64,000 nucleotides of DNA from Gammaproteobacteria bacterium (GTDB taxonomy: Bacteria > Pseudomonadota > Gammaproteobacteria > Pseudomonadales > Azotimanducaceae), in contig PAFU01000049.1 in NCBI GenBank assembly GCA_002704225.1, positions 36,803 to 100,802 on the forward strand. Reading direction: 5' to 3'. Under the pieces are notes generated by a model. The model did no database searches. It saw only the letters and a list, made by a program, of their open reading frames with translations, and was not told the origin of the DNA. The position numbers and the translations under genes are program-made. Positions 1 to 7,421 of the stretch are shown piece after piece. Numbering within the stretch: position 1 is the stretch's first letter; every line of letters starts with the position of its first letter.

Positions 1-56
1 ACGATAAGGCTTAAGCATATTGGCTTAGCCAGGATCTTTCTTAAATGAACCTGCAT
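1..56 (-). CDS. bamA: Probable N-terminus of BamA outer membrane assembly protein (partial)
   Basis: An ATG (first base 56) opens a frame running off the left edge, reading M-Q-V-H-L-R-K-I-L-A-K-P-I-C-L-S-L-I. This has the charged N-terminus and hydrophobic core of a Sec signal peptide. A GGAA element lies about 7 bases upstream. It follows rseP on the same strand, where bamA (the beta-barrel that inserts outer membrane proteins) sits in most gammaproteobacteria. Only 18 codons are visible, so the identity rests on position and the signal-peptide look, not on domain evidence. Confidence 0.5.
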   Translation of the reverse strand, partial: MQVHLRKILAKPICLSLI

Positions 57-171
57 GTAGCGTTCCACTTTATTTTTCAGTCACGTTAGTTCAGCTACCG
101 TTTCCATACCTCACCTGTTGGCAGGCATAACGATCAGCCATCCGAAGAAGGCGCAAGGGTAAACGCGTGTC

Positions 172-1518
172 CTACAACAGTCGAGCCAAATCGTTGTAGG
201 TGACGAAAATCATCACCGCCCCAAGCAGCAAAATACCGATCTGCATCACACTCATTTGCAGCCGTTCGGACAGCGGTTTGCCGCGCAGCATCTCAAGACT
301 CGTGAAAACAACGTGTCCACCATCCAACATGGGAATGGGCAGCAAATTCAGCACACCCAAGGAGACGCTCATCAAAGCCATGATATTGAGAAAGAACTGC
401 CACCCCACTCGCACCGAGTCTCCGGCGATTTTCACGATGCCCACCGGACCCACGAGATTCTCAGCCGACACACTTCCGACAATCATTTTTTTCATCATGC
501 TCAGGGTCATGACCGTCATATCCCAGGTCTTGGCCGCGCCAAGCTGAGCAGCCCTAACCACCCCGTATTGCACTTTTTCGCGCACCGGTGCGACGCCAAG
601 TCTGCCGATGGTGCTGCCGTTTTCTGCAGTCACTGCCTCGGGAACGGCTCGGACAAACAATGTTCTTCCCTTTCGAAGCACCTCAAAAGTCAGTTCTCTA
701 CCCGGTGAATCGACAATGTAAGAGACCCACTCGGACCACTGACTGACCGGTTCTCCGTCCACGCCAACAATCCAATCACCGGGTTGCAGTCCAGCGCTGG
801 CTGCCGCGGAGTCTTCAACGATCTGTCCTACCACGCTCAGCCGCATTGGCCGTAAACCAAGCGAACCAAACAAATCTGGCTCACCGACCCCCTGGTGCCA
901 GTTGGTGATAGGCAGTGCCACGTCCGATGGTCGATTAGAGGCCAGATCTACGATCCCCAGCACGATGTCCCCGCTTTCGCCCAGTCGATCGCCTAATCCC
1001 ATGGCGATGTCTTGATAGTTTTGCACCGAGGAACCGTCAACCGCGACCACTTCAAATGGGCCAGTCACCTCGGTTTGGGCCAGAATACCGCCGGGCTCGG
1101 CGCCCGCGAACGTGGGAGTAAACTGCAATGTGCCGACCATGAACAAGGCCGCATAAATCACAATAGCCAGAATGAAGTTGGCGATAGGCCCGGCTAGTGA
1201 GATCGCGATACGCCACAGCGGAGACAGGTGGGTATACCCTAGGGCATCCGTGGGAACCGAGCCTTCCACCGCCTCAGCGTTAACCACGGGGTCCCTGTCG
1301 TCGTACATCTGCACGTAGCCGCCAAAAGGAATCGCGGCTAATACGAACTCGGTTCCATGGCGATCAGACCAGCGCAGCAACGGGCGGCCAAAACCCACGG
1401 AGAATCTGACCACATGCACGCCAGAGCGCCGAGCAACAATAAAGTGACCAAACTCATGAAAAACAACGATAACGCCCAACAGCAACAAGAAAGCGAGCGG
1501 GTATTGCAACCAATCCAT
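172..1518 (-). CDS. rseP: RseP site-2 zinc metalloprotease (regulated intramembrane proteolysis)
   Basis: Inner-membrane site-2 protease that cleaves anti-sigma factor RseA within the membrane and clears signal-peptide remnants. The N-terminal membrane segment contains the zinc motif HEFGH (about residues 21-25). Two PDZ domains lie in the periplasmic middle, and a C-terminal NLLPIPMLDGG segment carries the third metal ligand. About 448 aa, as in E. coli (450). I chose the ATG at 1518, not an in-frame TTG at 1533, because the ATG shares its A with the cdsA stop (TGATG) and has GGAG upstream. This implies translational coupling to cdsA. dxr, normally between cdsA and rseP, is absent. The usual upstream partners rpoE-rseA-rseB are also missing from their normal place beside nadB in this window. 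Confidence 0.96.
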   Translation of the reverse strand: MDWLQYPLAFLLLLGVIVVFHEFGHFIVARRSGVHVVRFSVGFGRPLLRWSDRHGTEFVLAAIPFGGYVQMYDDRDPVVNAEAVEGSVPTDALGYTHLSPLWRIAISLAGPIANFILAIVIYAALFMVGTLQFTPTFAGAEPGGILAQTEVTGPFEVVAVDGSSVQNYQDIAMGLGDRLGESGDIVLGIVDLASNRPSDVALPITNWHQGVGEPDLFGSLGLRPMRLSVVGQIVEDSAAASAGLQPGDWIVGVDGEPVSQWSEWVSYIVDSPGRELTFEVLRKGRTLFVRAVPEAVTAENGSTIGRLGVAPVREKVQYGVVRAAQLGAAKTWDMTVMTLSMMKKMIVGSVSAENLVGPVGIVKIAGDSVRVGWQFFLNIMALMSVSLGVLNLLPIPMLDGGHVVFTSLEMLRGKPLSERLQMSVMQIGILLLGAVMIFVTYNDLARLL

Positions 1519-2306
1519 CAAACGATGCTCCAAACCAAAAACGGCAGCACGGCCACGATGGAATCAATACGGTCTAATACGCCCCCGTGTCCCGGCAATA
1601 TGTCTCCCGAATCCTTAACTCCTGAGACGCGTTTCAGCAGACTTTCGAACAAATCGCCGAAGATCGACACCACACTCATCGTAATCGTTAGACCAATCGC
1701 AGCATAGAGTCCCATCCCGCCGGAGTAGACTAAAGCCCCGACGCAAATAATCAACGCCAGACACATCCCCCCCGCAGCTCCTTCTCGAGTTTTGCCCGGA
1801 CTGACATTGATGGCCAACGGATGCTGCCCATAGGCGCGACCCACAAAAAAAGCGCCCACGTCCGTCGCCGTCGTTAAGACAAATAGCCATAGCAGCCACA
1901 GCTTGCCGTGTTCGGCTTGAAACAGCGTCACCAAGCTGATCCATGCGCTGAGCATCAACACCCAACCCAACACGCCGGCAACCCACCGGTTTTGATAGAA
2001 CACAGAAAACATTGGGTGCAGCAATATGCTGGCGAAACCAAACAACCACATCAGACAGGCCAACTCCAGAAACTGGGGCCATAACGTTTGCTGGGTTAAG
2101 GACATACCCACCAGCAGCAACCACCCGGCAACGTAGGCCAGTCGTTGCTTGGTCGATGTCAGGCCAGCAAACGCCGCCCATTCATGCACACCGACGCTTG
2201 CCGCAGCGGCAAAAATAATGGCAAAGAGCCAAAGCGGAGCCAAAAAAATCGTCGCAACGGTCAGCCCTGCCAAGCCCAATGCGGTGTAGATACGATTGCG
2301 CAGCAT
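1518..2306 (-). CDS. cdsA: Phosphatidate cytidylyltransferase (CDP-diglyceride synthase)
   Basis: Makes CDP-diacylglycerol from phosphatidate and CTP, the branch point to phosphatidylethanolamine and phosphatidylglycerol. It is a polytopic inner membrane protein of 262 aa, slightly shorter than E. coli CdsA (285), with several hydrophobic helices. The C-terminal family signature is clear: SLLKR, then KDSGDILPGHGG and LDRIDS. It starts with ATG 3 bases after uppS and ends in a one-base overlap with the rseP start, so uppS-cdsA-rseP look like one translationally coupled unit. Confidence 0.96.
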   Translation of the reverse strand: MLRNRIYTALGLAGLTVATIFLAPLWLFAIIFAAAASVGVHEWAAFAGLTSTKQRLAYVAGWLLLVGMSLTQQTLWPQFLELACLMWLFGFASILLHPMFSVFYQNRWVAGVLGWVLMLSAWISLVTLFQAEHGKLWLLWLFVLTTATDVGAFFVGRAYGQHPLAINVSPGKTREGAAGGMCLALIICVGALVYSGGMGLYAAIGLTITMSVVSIFGDLFESLLKRVSGVKDSGDILPGHGGVLDRIDSIVAVLPFLVWSIV

Positions 2307-2309
2307 GCG

Positions 2310-3113
2310 CTATTTCCGCCGTCCGAATCGACGCGTTCGCTGCGCGTAGGTCGCTACTGCGTCTTTTAGAGCAGCGGCGTCGAAGTCTGGCCAAAACGCT
2401 TCCGTGAAGTACAGCTCGGTATACGCCAAGTCCCAAAGCAAGAAATTACTGATCCGGTAGTCGCCGCCTGTGCGGATCAACAAGTCAGGCTCGGGCAAGC
2501 CCTGCAGACTCAACGCGTCGGAGAAGCGGGCTTCATCTACGTCTTCAAGCCGTAAGTCGCCATCTACCGCCTGCTGCGCTAGCTGCTTGGCGGCATTGAC
2601 GATATCCCATCGACCGCCGAAATTGACGGCGACGGACAAATTCAACCGTGTGTTCTGAGCGGTCAAAGCCTCGCAGTCCGCCATCATTTGCTGCAGATCA
2701 TCGGCAAACTGCTCGCGTTCGCCAATCACCCGCAAGCGGACGCCCTGCTTGTGCAAATAATCTATTTCCGTGCGCATCACATGGCGCATCAGATCCATAA
2801 GCAGTCCAACTTCTGCATTCGGTCGATGCCAGTTTTCCGTGCTGAAGGCGAACACCGTCAAACTGCTGACACCCAGTTCCGCACATGCCTCAGCGATGGG
2901 ACGCAGGCGCTTGGCACCGGCTCGGTGTCCGGCAGCACCAGGCAGATGGCGTGCACTTGCCCAGCGATGATTACCGTCCATGATAATCACGACATGTTCA
3001 GGGATCGCGTCGCCATCTTGCAGCTCCAGCGTCTTGTGCGAGGACTCGTCCGCCGCGGACTGAACCTCCGTTAGCGGTTGATGCTGACTTGCGTCTTGCG
3101 ATGAATCTTGCAT
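2310..3113 (-). CDS. uppS: Undecaprenyl diphosphate synthase (cis-prenyltransferase)
   Basis: Condenses farnesyl-PP with eight isopentenyl-PP to make the C55 lipid carrier for peptidoglycan and O-antigen. The catalytic motif IIMDGNHRWA places the essential Asp at residue 46. FSTENW in the middle and RTGGDYRISNFLLWD near the C-terminus are classic cis-prenyltransferase signatures. At 267 aa it is longer than E. coli UppS (253) because of a polar, Q/S-rich N-terminal tail of about 35 residues. The start could lie further in, but the ATG at 3113 is the first in frame. It sits 16 bases downstream of frr and 3 bases upstream of cdsA. Confidence 0.96.
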   Translation of the reverse strand: MQDSSQDASQHQPLTEVQSAADESSHKTLELQDGDAIPEHVVIIMDGNHRWASARHLPGAAGHRAGAKRLRPIAEACAELGVSSLTVFAFSTENWHRPNAEVGLLMDLMRHVMRTEIDYLHKQGVRLRVIGEREQFADDLQQMMADCEALTAQNTRLNLSVAVNFGGRWDIVNAAKQLAQQAVDGDLRLEDVDEARFSDALSLQGLPEPDLLIRTGGDYRISNFLLWDLAYTELYFTEAFWPDFDAAALKDAVATYAQRTRRFGRRK

Positions 3114-3129
3114 GGAAGGATATCGGCCT

Positions 3130-3687
3130 TCAGATTTCCATCAATTCCGATTCTTTTGCCGCCAACGCTTTATCAACTTCTGCTGCACGTCGGTCGGTGT
3201 ACTCCTGCGCCCGATCCTCACCGCGGCGAGCGTCGTCTTCAGAAGCTTCTTTTTCCTTCACCAGTTCGCGGATGTCCGCAATGGCGTCACGTCGGATATT
3301 CCGAATGGAGATCCGGCTATTTTCCGCCTCTGCTCTCGCCTGCTTCGCTAAATCGCGACGATTTTCTTCCGTCAGCGGAGGCAGCGGGAGCCGAACCACT
3401 TCGCCATTGTTCACCGGTGTAATCCCCAATTCGCTGCGCAAGATGGCTTTCTCGATCTCGACGACTAGGGGGCGTTCCCAAGGCGCCAACAGCAAGGTAC
3501 GTGCGTCTTCTACCGAAACAGACGCGACCTGATTAAGAGGGGTTGCGACGCCATAATAGTCAACGGTGATACCATCCAACAGCGCAGGATTGGCGCGACC
3601 GGTGCGGATTTTGCCAAAGGTATTGGCCAGCGCATCCAGCGTCTTACCCATGCGCTCATCTGCATCCTGCAGTATTTCATCAATCAC
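3130..3687 (-). CDS. frr: Ribosome recycling factor
   Basis: With EF-G, splits the post-termination ribosome so it can start again. 185 aa, the standard family length. The N-terminal helix MIDEILQDADERM, GRANPALLDGITVDYYG and the C-terminal VKEKEASEDDARRGEDR stretch are diagnostic. The start codon is GTG at 3687, preceded by GGGGAA about 8 bases upstream. A 147-base gap separates it from pyrH, the largest gap in the rpsB-rseP run, so it may have its own promoter, though I see no strong -35/-10 pair. Confidence 0.97.
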   Translation of the reverse strand: MIDEILQDADERMGKTLDALANTFGKIRTGRANPALLDGITVDYYGVATPLNQVASVSVEDARTLLLAPWERPLVVEIEKAILRSELGITPVNNGEVVRLPLPPLTEENRRDLAKQARAEAENSRISIRNIRRDAIADIRELVKEKEASEDDARRGEDRAQEYTDRRAAEVDKALAAKESELMEI

Positions 3688-3834
3688 GAGTACTTCCCCA
3701 TTTCATTGAACTGTCACTTGATGTGCGTGTGCTTTTGATGTGTCTTGCGCGATCATAGGCAGAAGGGGGCTAGGACGCCAGCCGCAGGGCCTGAGATATC
3801 GCAAACTATCCGTTATTTCGTCGTATTCAGGGCG

Positions 3835-4581
3835 TTAGTTCTCAACCCGCGTTCCGATATCCGCCCCTTGACTGATCGCGACCAGAGCGCCCTCCGCATT
3901 CACGTCAAAAACGACGATGGGCATGTGATTTTCTCGACACAACACCATGGCCGTCAGATCCATGACGCCGAGTTGCTGTTCCAGTACCTGATCAAAGGTT
4001 ATTCGCGAAAAACGCGTGGCTGACGGATCTTGTTTCGGATCCGCAGAATAGATCCCGTCCACATTGGTCGCTTTGAGCACTGCATCCGTACGCAATTCAA
4101 TCCCGCGCAGACAGGCTGCCGTATCCGTTGTGAACAGGGGATTGCCGGTGCCTCCACTGAGAATGAGGACTTTGCCTTGGGTCATGGCTGCTTGGGCTTG
4201 ATCACGCTCATAGGCTGGCGCGATGCCGGGAATGCCCGTTGCGGTGTAAATTTGATTGGGGATGCCTTCGCGTGTCAGAAAATCCCCCAGAGCGAGCGCA
4301 TTCATGATGGTTGCAAGCATGCCCATGCGATCGCCGACGACACGATCCATTCCAGCCTCGGATAGGGCCGCTCCCCGGAACAAATTGCCCCCACCCAGTA
4401 CCACGCCAAGCTCAATGCCGGCGTCAACCGCACCCTTTATCTGTCGGCAAAAATGCCCCAATACCGCAGGATCGATACCTTGGCCGGCGTCGCCGCCCAA
4501 GGCCTCTCCACTGAGTTTCAGCAGTAATCGGGGCAACGCGCTATTCGCTGACTGCGAGTTGCGCGGCAACCTCGGCAGCAA
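3835..4581 (-). CDS. pyrH: UMP kinase
   Basis: Phosphorylates UMP to UDP; hexameric amino-acid-kinase-fold enzyme. Motifs: LLLKLSGEALGG (phosphate binding) near the N-terminus, GGGNLFRG, DRMGMLATIMNALALGDFL, and LKATNVDGIYSADP. No ATG start is available. The frame permits a TTG at 4581, which overlaps the end of tsf by 41 bases and gives 248 aa, or a TTG at 4536, four bases after the tsf stop, giving 233 aa. The upstream TTG has a weak GAAGAAG element; the downstream one would rely on coupling to tsf. I give the longer form, whose length before the KLSGEAL motif is closer to other PyrH proteins, but the start is uncertain. Confidence 0.94.
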   Translation of the reverse strand: MLPRLPRNSQSANSALPRLLLKLSGEALGGDAGQGIDPAVLGHFCRQIKGAVDAGIELGVVLGGGNLFRGAALSEAGMDRVVGDRMGMLATIMNALALGDFLTREGIPNQIYTATGIPGIAPAYERDQAQAAMTQGKVLILSGGTGNPLFTTDTAACLRGIELRTDAVLKATNVDGIYSADPKQDPSATRFSRITFDQVLEQQLGVMDLTAMVLCRENHMPIVVFDVNAEGALVAISQGADIGTRVEN

Positions 4582-5401
4582 AGTCCGCTTCTTCGACTTC
4601 GATACCTTCCCCTACCTCGTAGCGCACAAATTGCACGACGTCGGTATTGGCCTGTTTCACCAGCGCGCCAACCTTCGTGTTACCGTCTTTTACGAATGGC
4701 TGGTCAAGCAGGCTAACTTCCGCTAGGTATTTTTTCACCCGACCCTCTACCATCTTGGCGACGATTTCTTCGGGCTTGCCGCTGTCTTGAGCCTGAGACA
4801 AGTAAATCTCGCGCTCTTTGTCGAGCACATCCGCAGATACGTCTTCGCTTTTCACGACCATCGGATTGATGGCGACAACGTGCATGGCCAAATCGCGCCC
4901 TACTTCGTCAGATTTTGTCGTCAGTTGCACAATGGCACCACGGCGCTGGTCGCCGTGCATGTAGTAGCTCAGTGCGCCCTCGGCGGACTCAACCACCTGG
5001 CCACGACGAATGGTCATATTTTCGCCGATTTCCTGAACCAGCGTTTCACGCTCTGCGTTCAACGCTTCAGACACCGAGCCCAAATCACCATTATCGAACA
5101 AGGTCTGGGCTACTTTACTGACAAAGGCGATGAACTTTTCGTTCTTAGCGGCGAAATCTGTCTCGATATTTACTTCAACCATGGCCATGCGGGTGCCGTC
5201 TTCAGCAACCTTGACACCGAGTAAGCCATTTGCCGCCGTACGGCCTGCTTTTTTCGCCGCCTTCAAAGAGCTCTTCTTGCGCAGATCTTCGATGGCCTTA
5301 TCCATGTCGCCATCGGCTTCTACCAATGCCTTTTTGCAGTCCATCATCCCTAGCCCCGTGCGCTCACGCAGCTCTTTGACCATTACCGCTGAGATTGCCA
5401 T
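4541..5401 (-). CDS. tsf: Elongation factor Ts
   Basis: Guanine nucleotide exchange factor for EF-Tu. 286 aa, the normal length. The N-terminal UBA-like domain contains LRERTGLGMMDCKKAL, followed by the core with IETDFAAKNEKF (contact with the EF-Tu nucleotide site). It starts with ATG three bases after the rpsB stop, so rpsB-tsf form the usual two-gene unit. Its 3' end probably overlaps the start of pyrH. Confidence 0.98.
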   Translation of the reverse strand: MAISAVMVKELRERTGLGMMDCKKALVEADGDMDKAIEDLRKKSSLKAAKKAGRTAANGLLGVKVAEDGTRMAMVEVNIETDFAAKNEKFIAFVSKVAQTLFDNGDLGSVSEALNAERETLVQEIGENMTIRRGQVVESAEGALSYYMHGDQRRGAIVQLTTKSDEVGRDLAMHVVAINPMVVKSEDVSADVLDKEREIYLSQAQDSGKPEEIVAKMVEGRVKKYLAEVSLLDQPFVKDGNTKVGALVKQANTDVVQFVRYEVGEGIEVEEADFAAEVAAQLAVSE

Positions 5402-5404
5402 GTC

Positions 5405-6277
5405 TTACTCCTTGTCTGCGTCTGTGTTGCTGCCCGCCTCGGCTTCAGAGGCCTCGGCAGCAGCTTCTGCTGCTTTCGCTTCGTCTTCGGCTGCAAACGC
5501 TTCATTGACACTGGCAGCTACCGCTTCAGAGATTTCAGCTGTCGGCGCCGCGACTTCTTGTACTTCGACAAATTCATCGGGATCGACATCTGTAGCGACA
5601 TTGGCCTTGCCTTCGGCAATCGCATCTGCGACCGCTGTCACATACAGGCGGATGGCGCGAATCGCATCGTCGTTGCCAGGAATGACGTGATCAACGCCTG
5701 CTGGATCACTGTTGGTATCCACCACGCCAAACACCGGAATACCGAGCTTGTTCGCTTCAGTGATCGCAATATGCTCGTGCTGCACATCAACAACAAAAAT
5801 TGCGTCGGGCAAACCGCCCATTTCTTTAATACCACCCAGACTGCTTTCCAGCTTGTTCATCATGCGGGTACGCAGCAGGGCCTCTTTCTTTGACAGTAAG
5901 TCGAAGGTGCCGTCTTGGGATTCGGTTTCCAAATCAATCAGGCGCTTAATGGACTGACGAATGGTCTTGTAATTGGTGAGCATGCCGCCCAACCAGCGCT
6001 GATCCACATAGGGCATGCCAACCCGGGCCGCCTGCTCGGCAATCACCTTGGCTGCTGCACGCTTCGTACCAACGAACATGACTTTCTTGCCCTTGGACGC
6101 CATGTTGCGCACTTCGATCAGCGCTTCATTGAACGCAGGAAGGGTTTTCTCAAGATTGATGATGTGAATCTTGTTACGAGCACCAAAGATAAATGGTGCC
6201 ATTTTAGGGTTCCAGAAACGGGTCTGGTGGCCAAAGTGCACGCCAGCGGCCAGCATGTCTCGCATACTTACAGTCAT
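5405..6277 (-). CDS. rpsB: 30S ribosomal protein S2
   Basis: S2 of the small subunit. The N-terminal [22 protein letters not shown], split by convention as [12 protein letters not shown] and WNPKM, is diagnostic, as are [16 protein letters not shown] and [13 protein letters not shown]. At 290 aa it is longer than E. coli S2 (241). The extra length is an acidic, alanine/glutamate-rich C-terminal tail from about residue 240, low in complexity and probably disordered. ATG start with GGAG about 9 bases upstream. It is first in the minus-strand run and diverges from map across 286 bases. Confidence 0.98.
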   Translation of the reverse strand: MTVSMRDMLAAGVHFGHQTRFWNPKMAPFIFGARNKIHIINLEKTLPAFNEALIEVRNMASKGKKVMFVGTKRAAAKVIAEQAARVGMPYVDQRWLGGMLTNYKTIRQSIKRLIDLETESQDGTFDLLSKKEALLRTRMMNKLESSLGGIKEMGGLPDAIFVVDVQHEHIAITEANKLGIPVFGVVDTNSDPAGVDHVIPGNDDAIRAIRLYVTAVADAIAEGKANVATDVDPDEFVEVQEVAAPTAEISEAVAASVNEAFAAEDEAKAAEAAAEASEAEAGSNTDADKE

Positions 6278-6563
6278 TTTTTTTACTCCGGGTTAGCTAT
6301 TTGCCATGCCTCCCAAATCCCAACCGAACACGCTTCCTGAAAGAAACGCCCAGCACCCGGGGACCTGTGTCGAAGCAGACAATTTTTTATCTGTCTCAAG
6401 TTGTCTATACTGCGCCGCGTTACGGTTTACGCCCTTTAGAGCACTTACCTGCAAGGCCGCTAAGACCATGAAACATTCTCGTTTCGCCGAACATTGAACT
6501 ATCCTCTGTCCGCGCGGCGCGATTTATACCACAAACGACTTTCTGAGATAAACGGATTTTCCA
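6278..6563. promoter_or_regulatory. Divergent rpsB / map intergenic region
   Basis: A 286-base non-coding gap between divergent rpsB and map, so promoters for both must lie here. Weak minus-strand promoter-like pieces exist (for example TTGCAG with a CGTAAA 17 bases on), as does a TTATAC near map, but no pair is strong enough to call. TGTCT occurs three times around 6391-6407, one copy pairing with AGACA at 6377-6381 across an AT-rich spacer. The rpsB 5' leader would be the natural place for S2 autoregulation, but I cannot recognise a known leader fold by eye. Confidence 0.45.
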
Positions 6564-7355
6564 ATGACAGCGCGGATAAATAACGAAACTGACCTAGCAG
6601 GCATGAGAGCCGCCGGCCGCGCAGCGTCCTCTGTGCTGGAAATGATCGGTGAGCATGTGCAGCCAGGCATCACCACCGACGAGCTAAACCAAATTTGTCA
6701 CGACTACATCGTCGATGAACTCGACTGCATCCCTGCCCCGCTCAATTACGGCGGTGGTGGTGGCCAAATGCCCTTTCCCAAGTCCATTTGCACCAGTGTG
6801 AATCATGTGGTCTGTCATGGCATTCCCAGCCCCAGCAAGAAACTGAAAAATGGCGACGCGATCAACATCGACATAACCGTCATCAAGGACGGCTATCACG
6901 GCGATACCAGTAAGATGTTTTTTGCCGGTGAAGCGTCCGTAATGGCAAAGCGCCTAAGCAAAATCACCCAGGAATGTATGTACAAAGGAATTGAACAAGT
7001 TCGCCCGGGGGCCCGGCTGGGTGATATTGGCTACGCCATTCAGCGCCACGCGGAAAACAACCATTTCAGCGTGGTCAGAGAATTTTGCGGCCATGGTATT
7101 GCGAAGGTGTTTCATGACGACCCCCAAGTGCTCCACTACGGCCGGCCAGGCACCGGGGTCGTTCTGGAAGAAGGCATGTCCTTTACCATTGAGCCTATGA
7201 TCAATGCGGGCAAGCGGCAGATCAAAATCCTGCCGGACCAATGGACCGCCGTGACCAAGGACCACAAGCTATCCGCCCAGTGGGAGCACACGCTCATGGT
7301 CACAGCCGACGGTTTTGAAATCTTCACACTGCGAGCTGAGGAAAACTTTGGGTAA
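6564..7355 (+). CDS. map: Type I methionine aminopeptidase
   Basis: Removes the N-terminal methionine from nascent proteins in the cytosol. 263 aa, the size of E. coli Map (264). The metal-binding residues are visible: the His of VVCHGIPS, the two Asp of INIDITV and GYHGDTSKMF, the His of EFCGHGIAKVFH, the Glu of FTIEPMI, and the final Glu of SAQWEHTL. ATG start. It diverges from rpsB, the same arrangement as in E. coli, and is followed 66 bases on by glnD. Confidence 0.98.
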   Translation: MTARINNETDLAGMRAAGRAASSVLEMIGEHVQPGITTDELNQICHDYIVDELDCIPAPLNYGGGGGQMPFPKSICTSVNHVVCHGIPSPSKKLKNGDAINIDITVIKDGYHGDTSKMFFAGEASVMAKRLSKITQECMYKGIEQVRPGARLGDIGYAIQRHAENNHFSVVREFCGHGIAKVFHDDPQVLHYGRPGTGVVLEEGMSFTIEPMINAGKRQIKILPDQWTAVTKDHKLSAQWEHTLMVTADGFEIFTLRAEENFG

Positions 7356-7421
7356 TCGGCGCATTCTTGATCGTCTTAACACACCGACCCAATCTGCCGC
7401 CCCCCCAACAAGGCCTGCACT

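Noticed and set aside
6381..6407. TGTCT repeats as a possible CRISPR or operator array
   Set aside because: Only three 5-base copies with irregular spacing; too short to support either.
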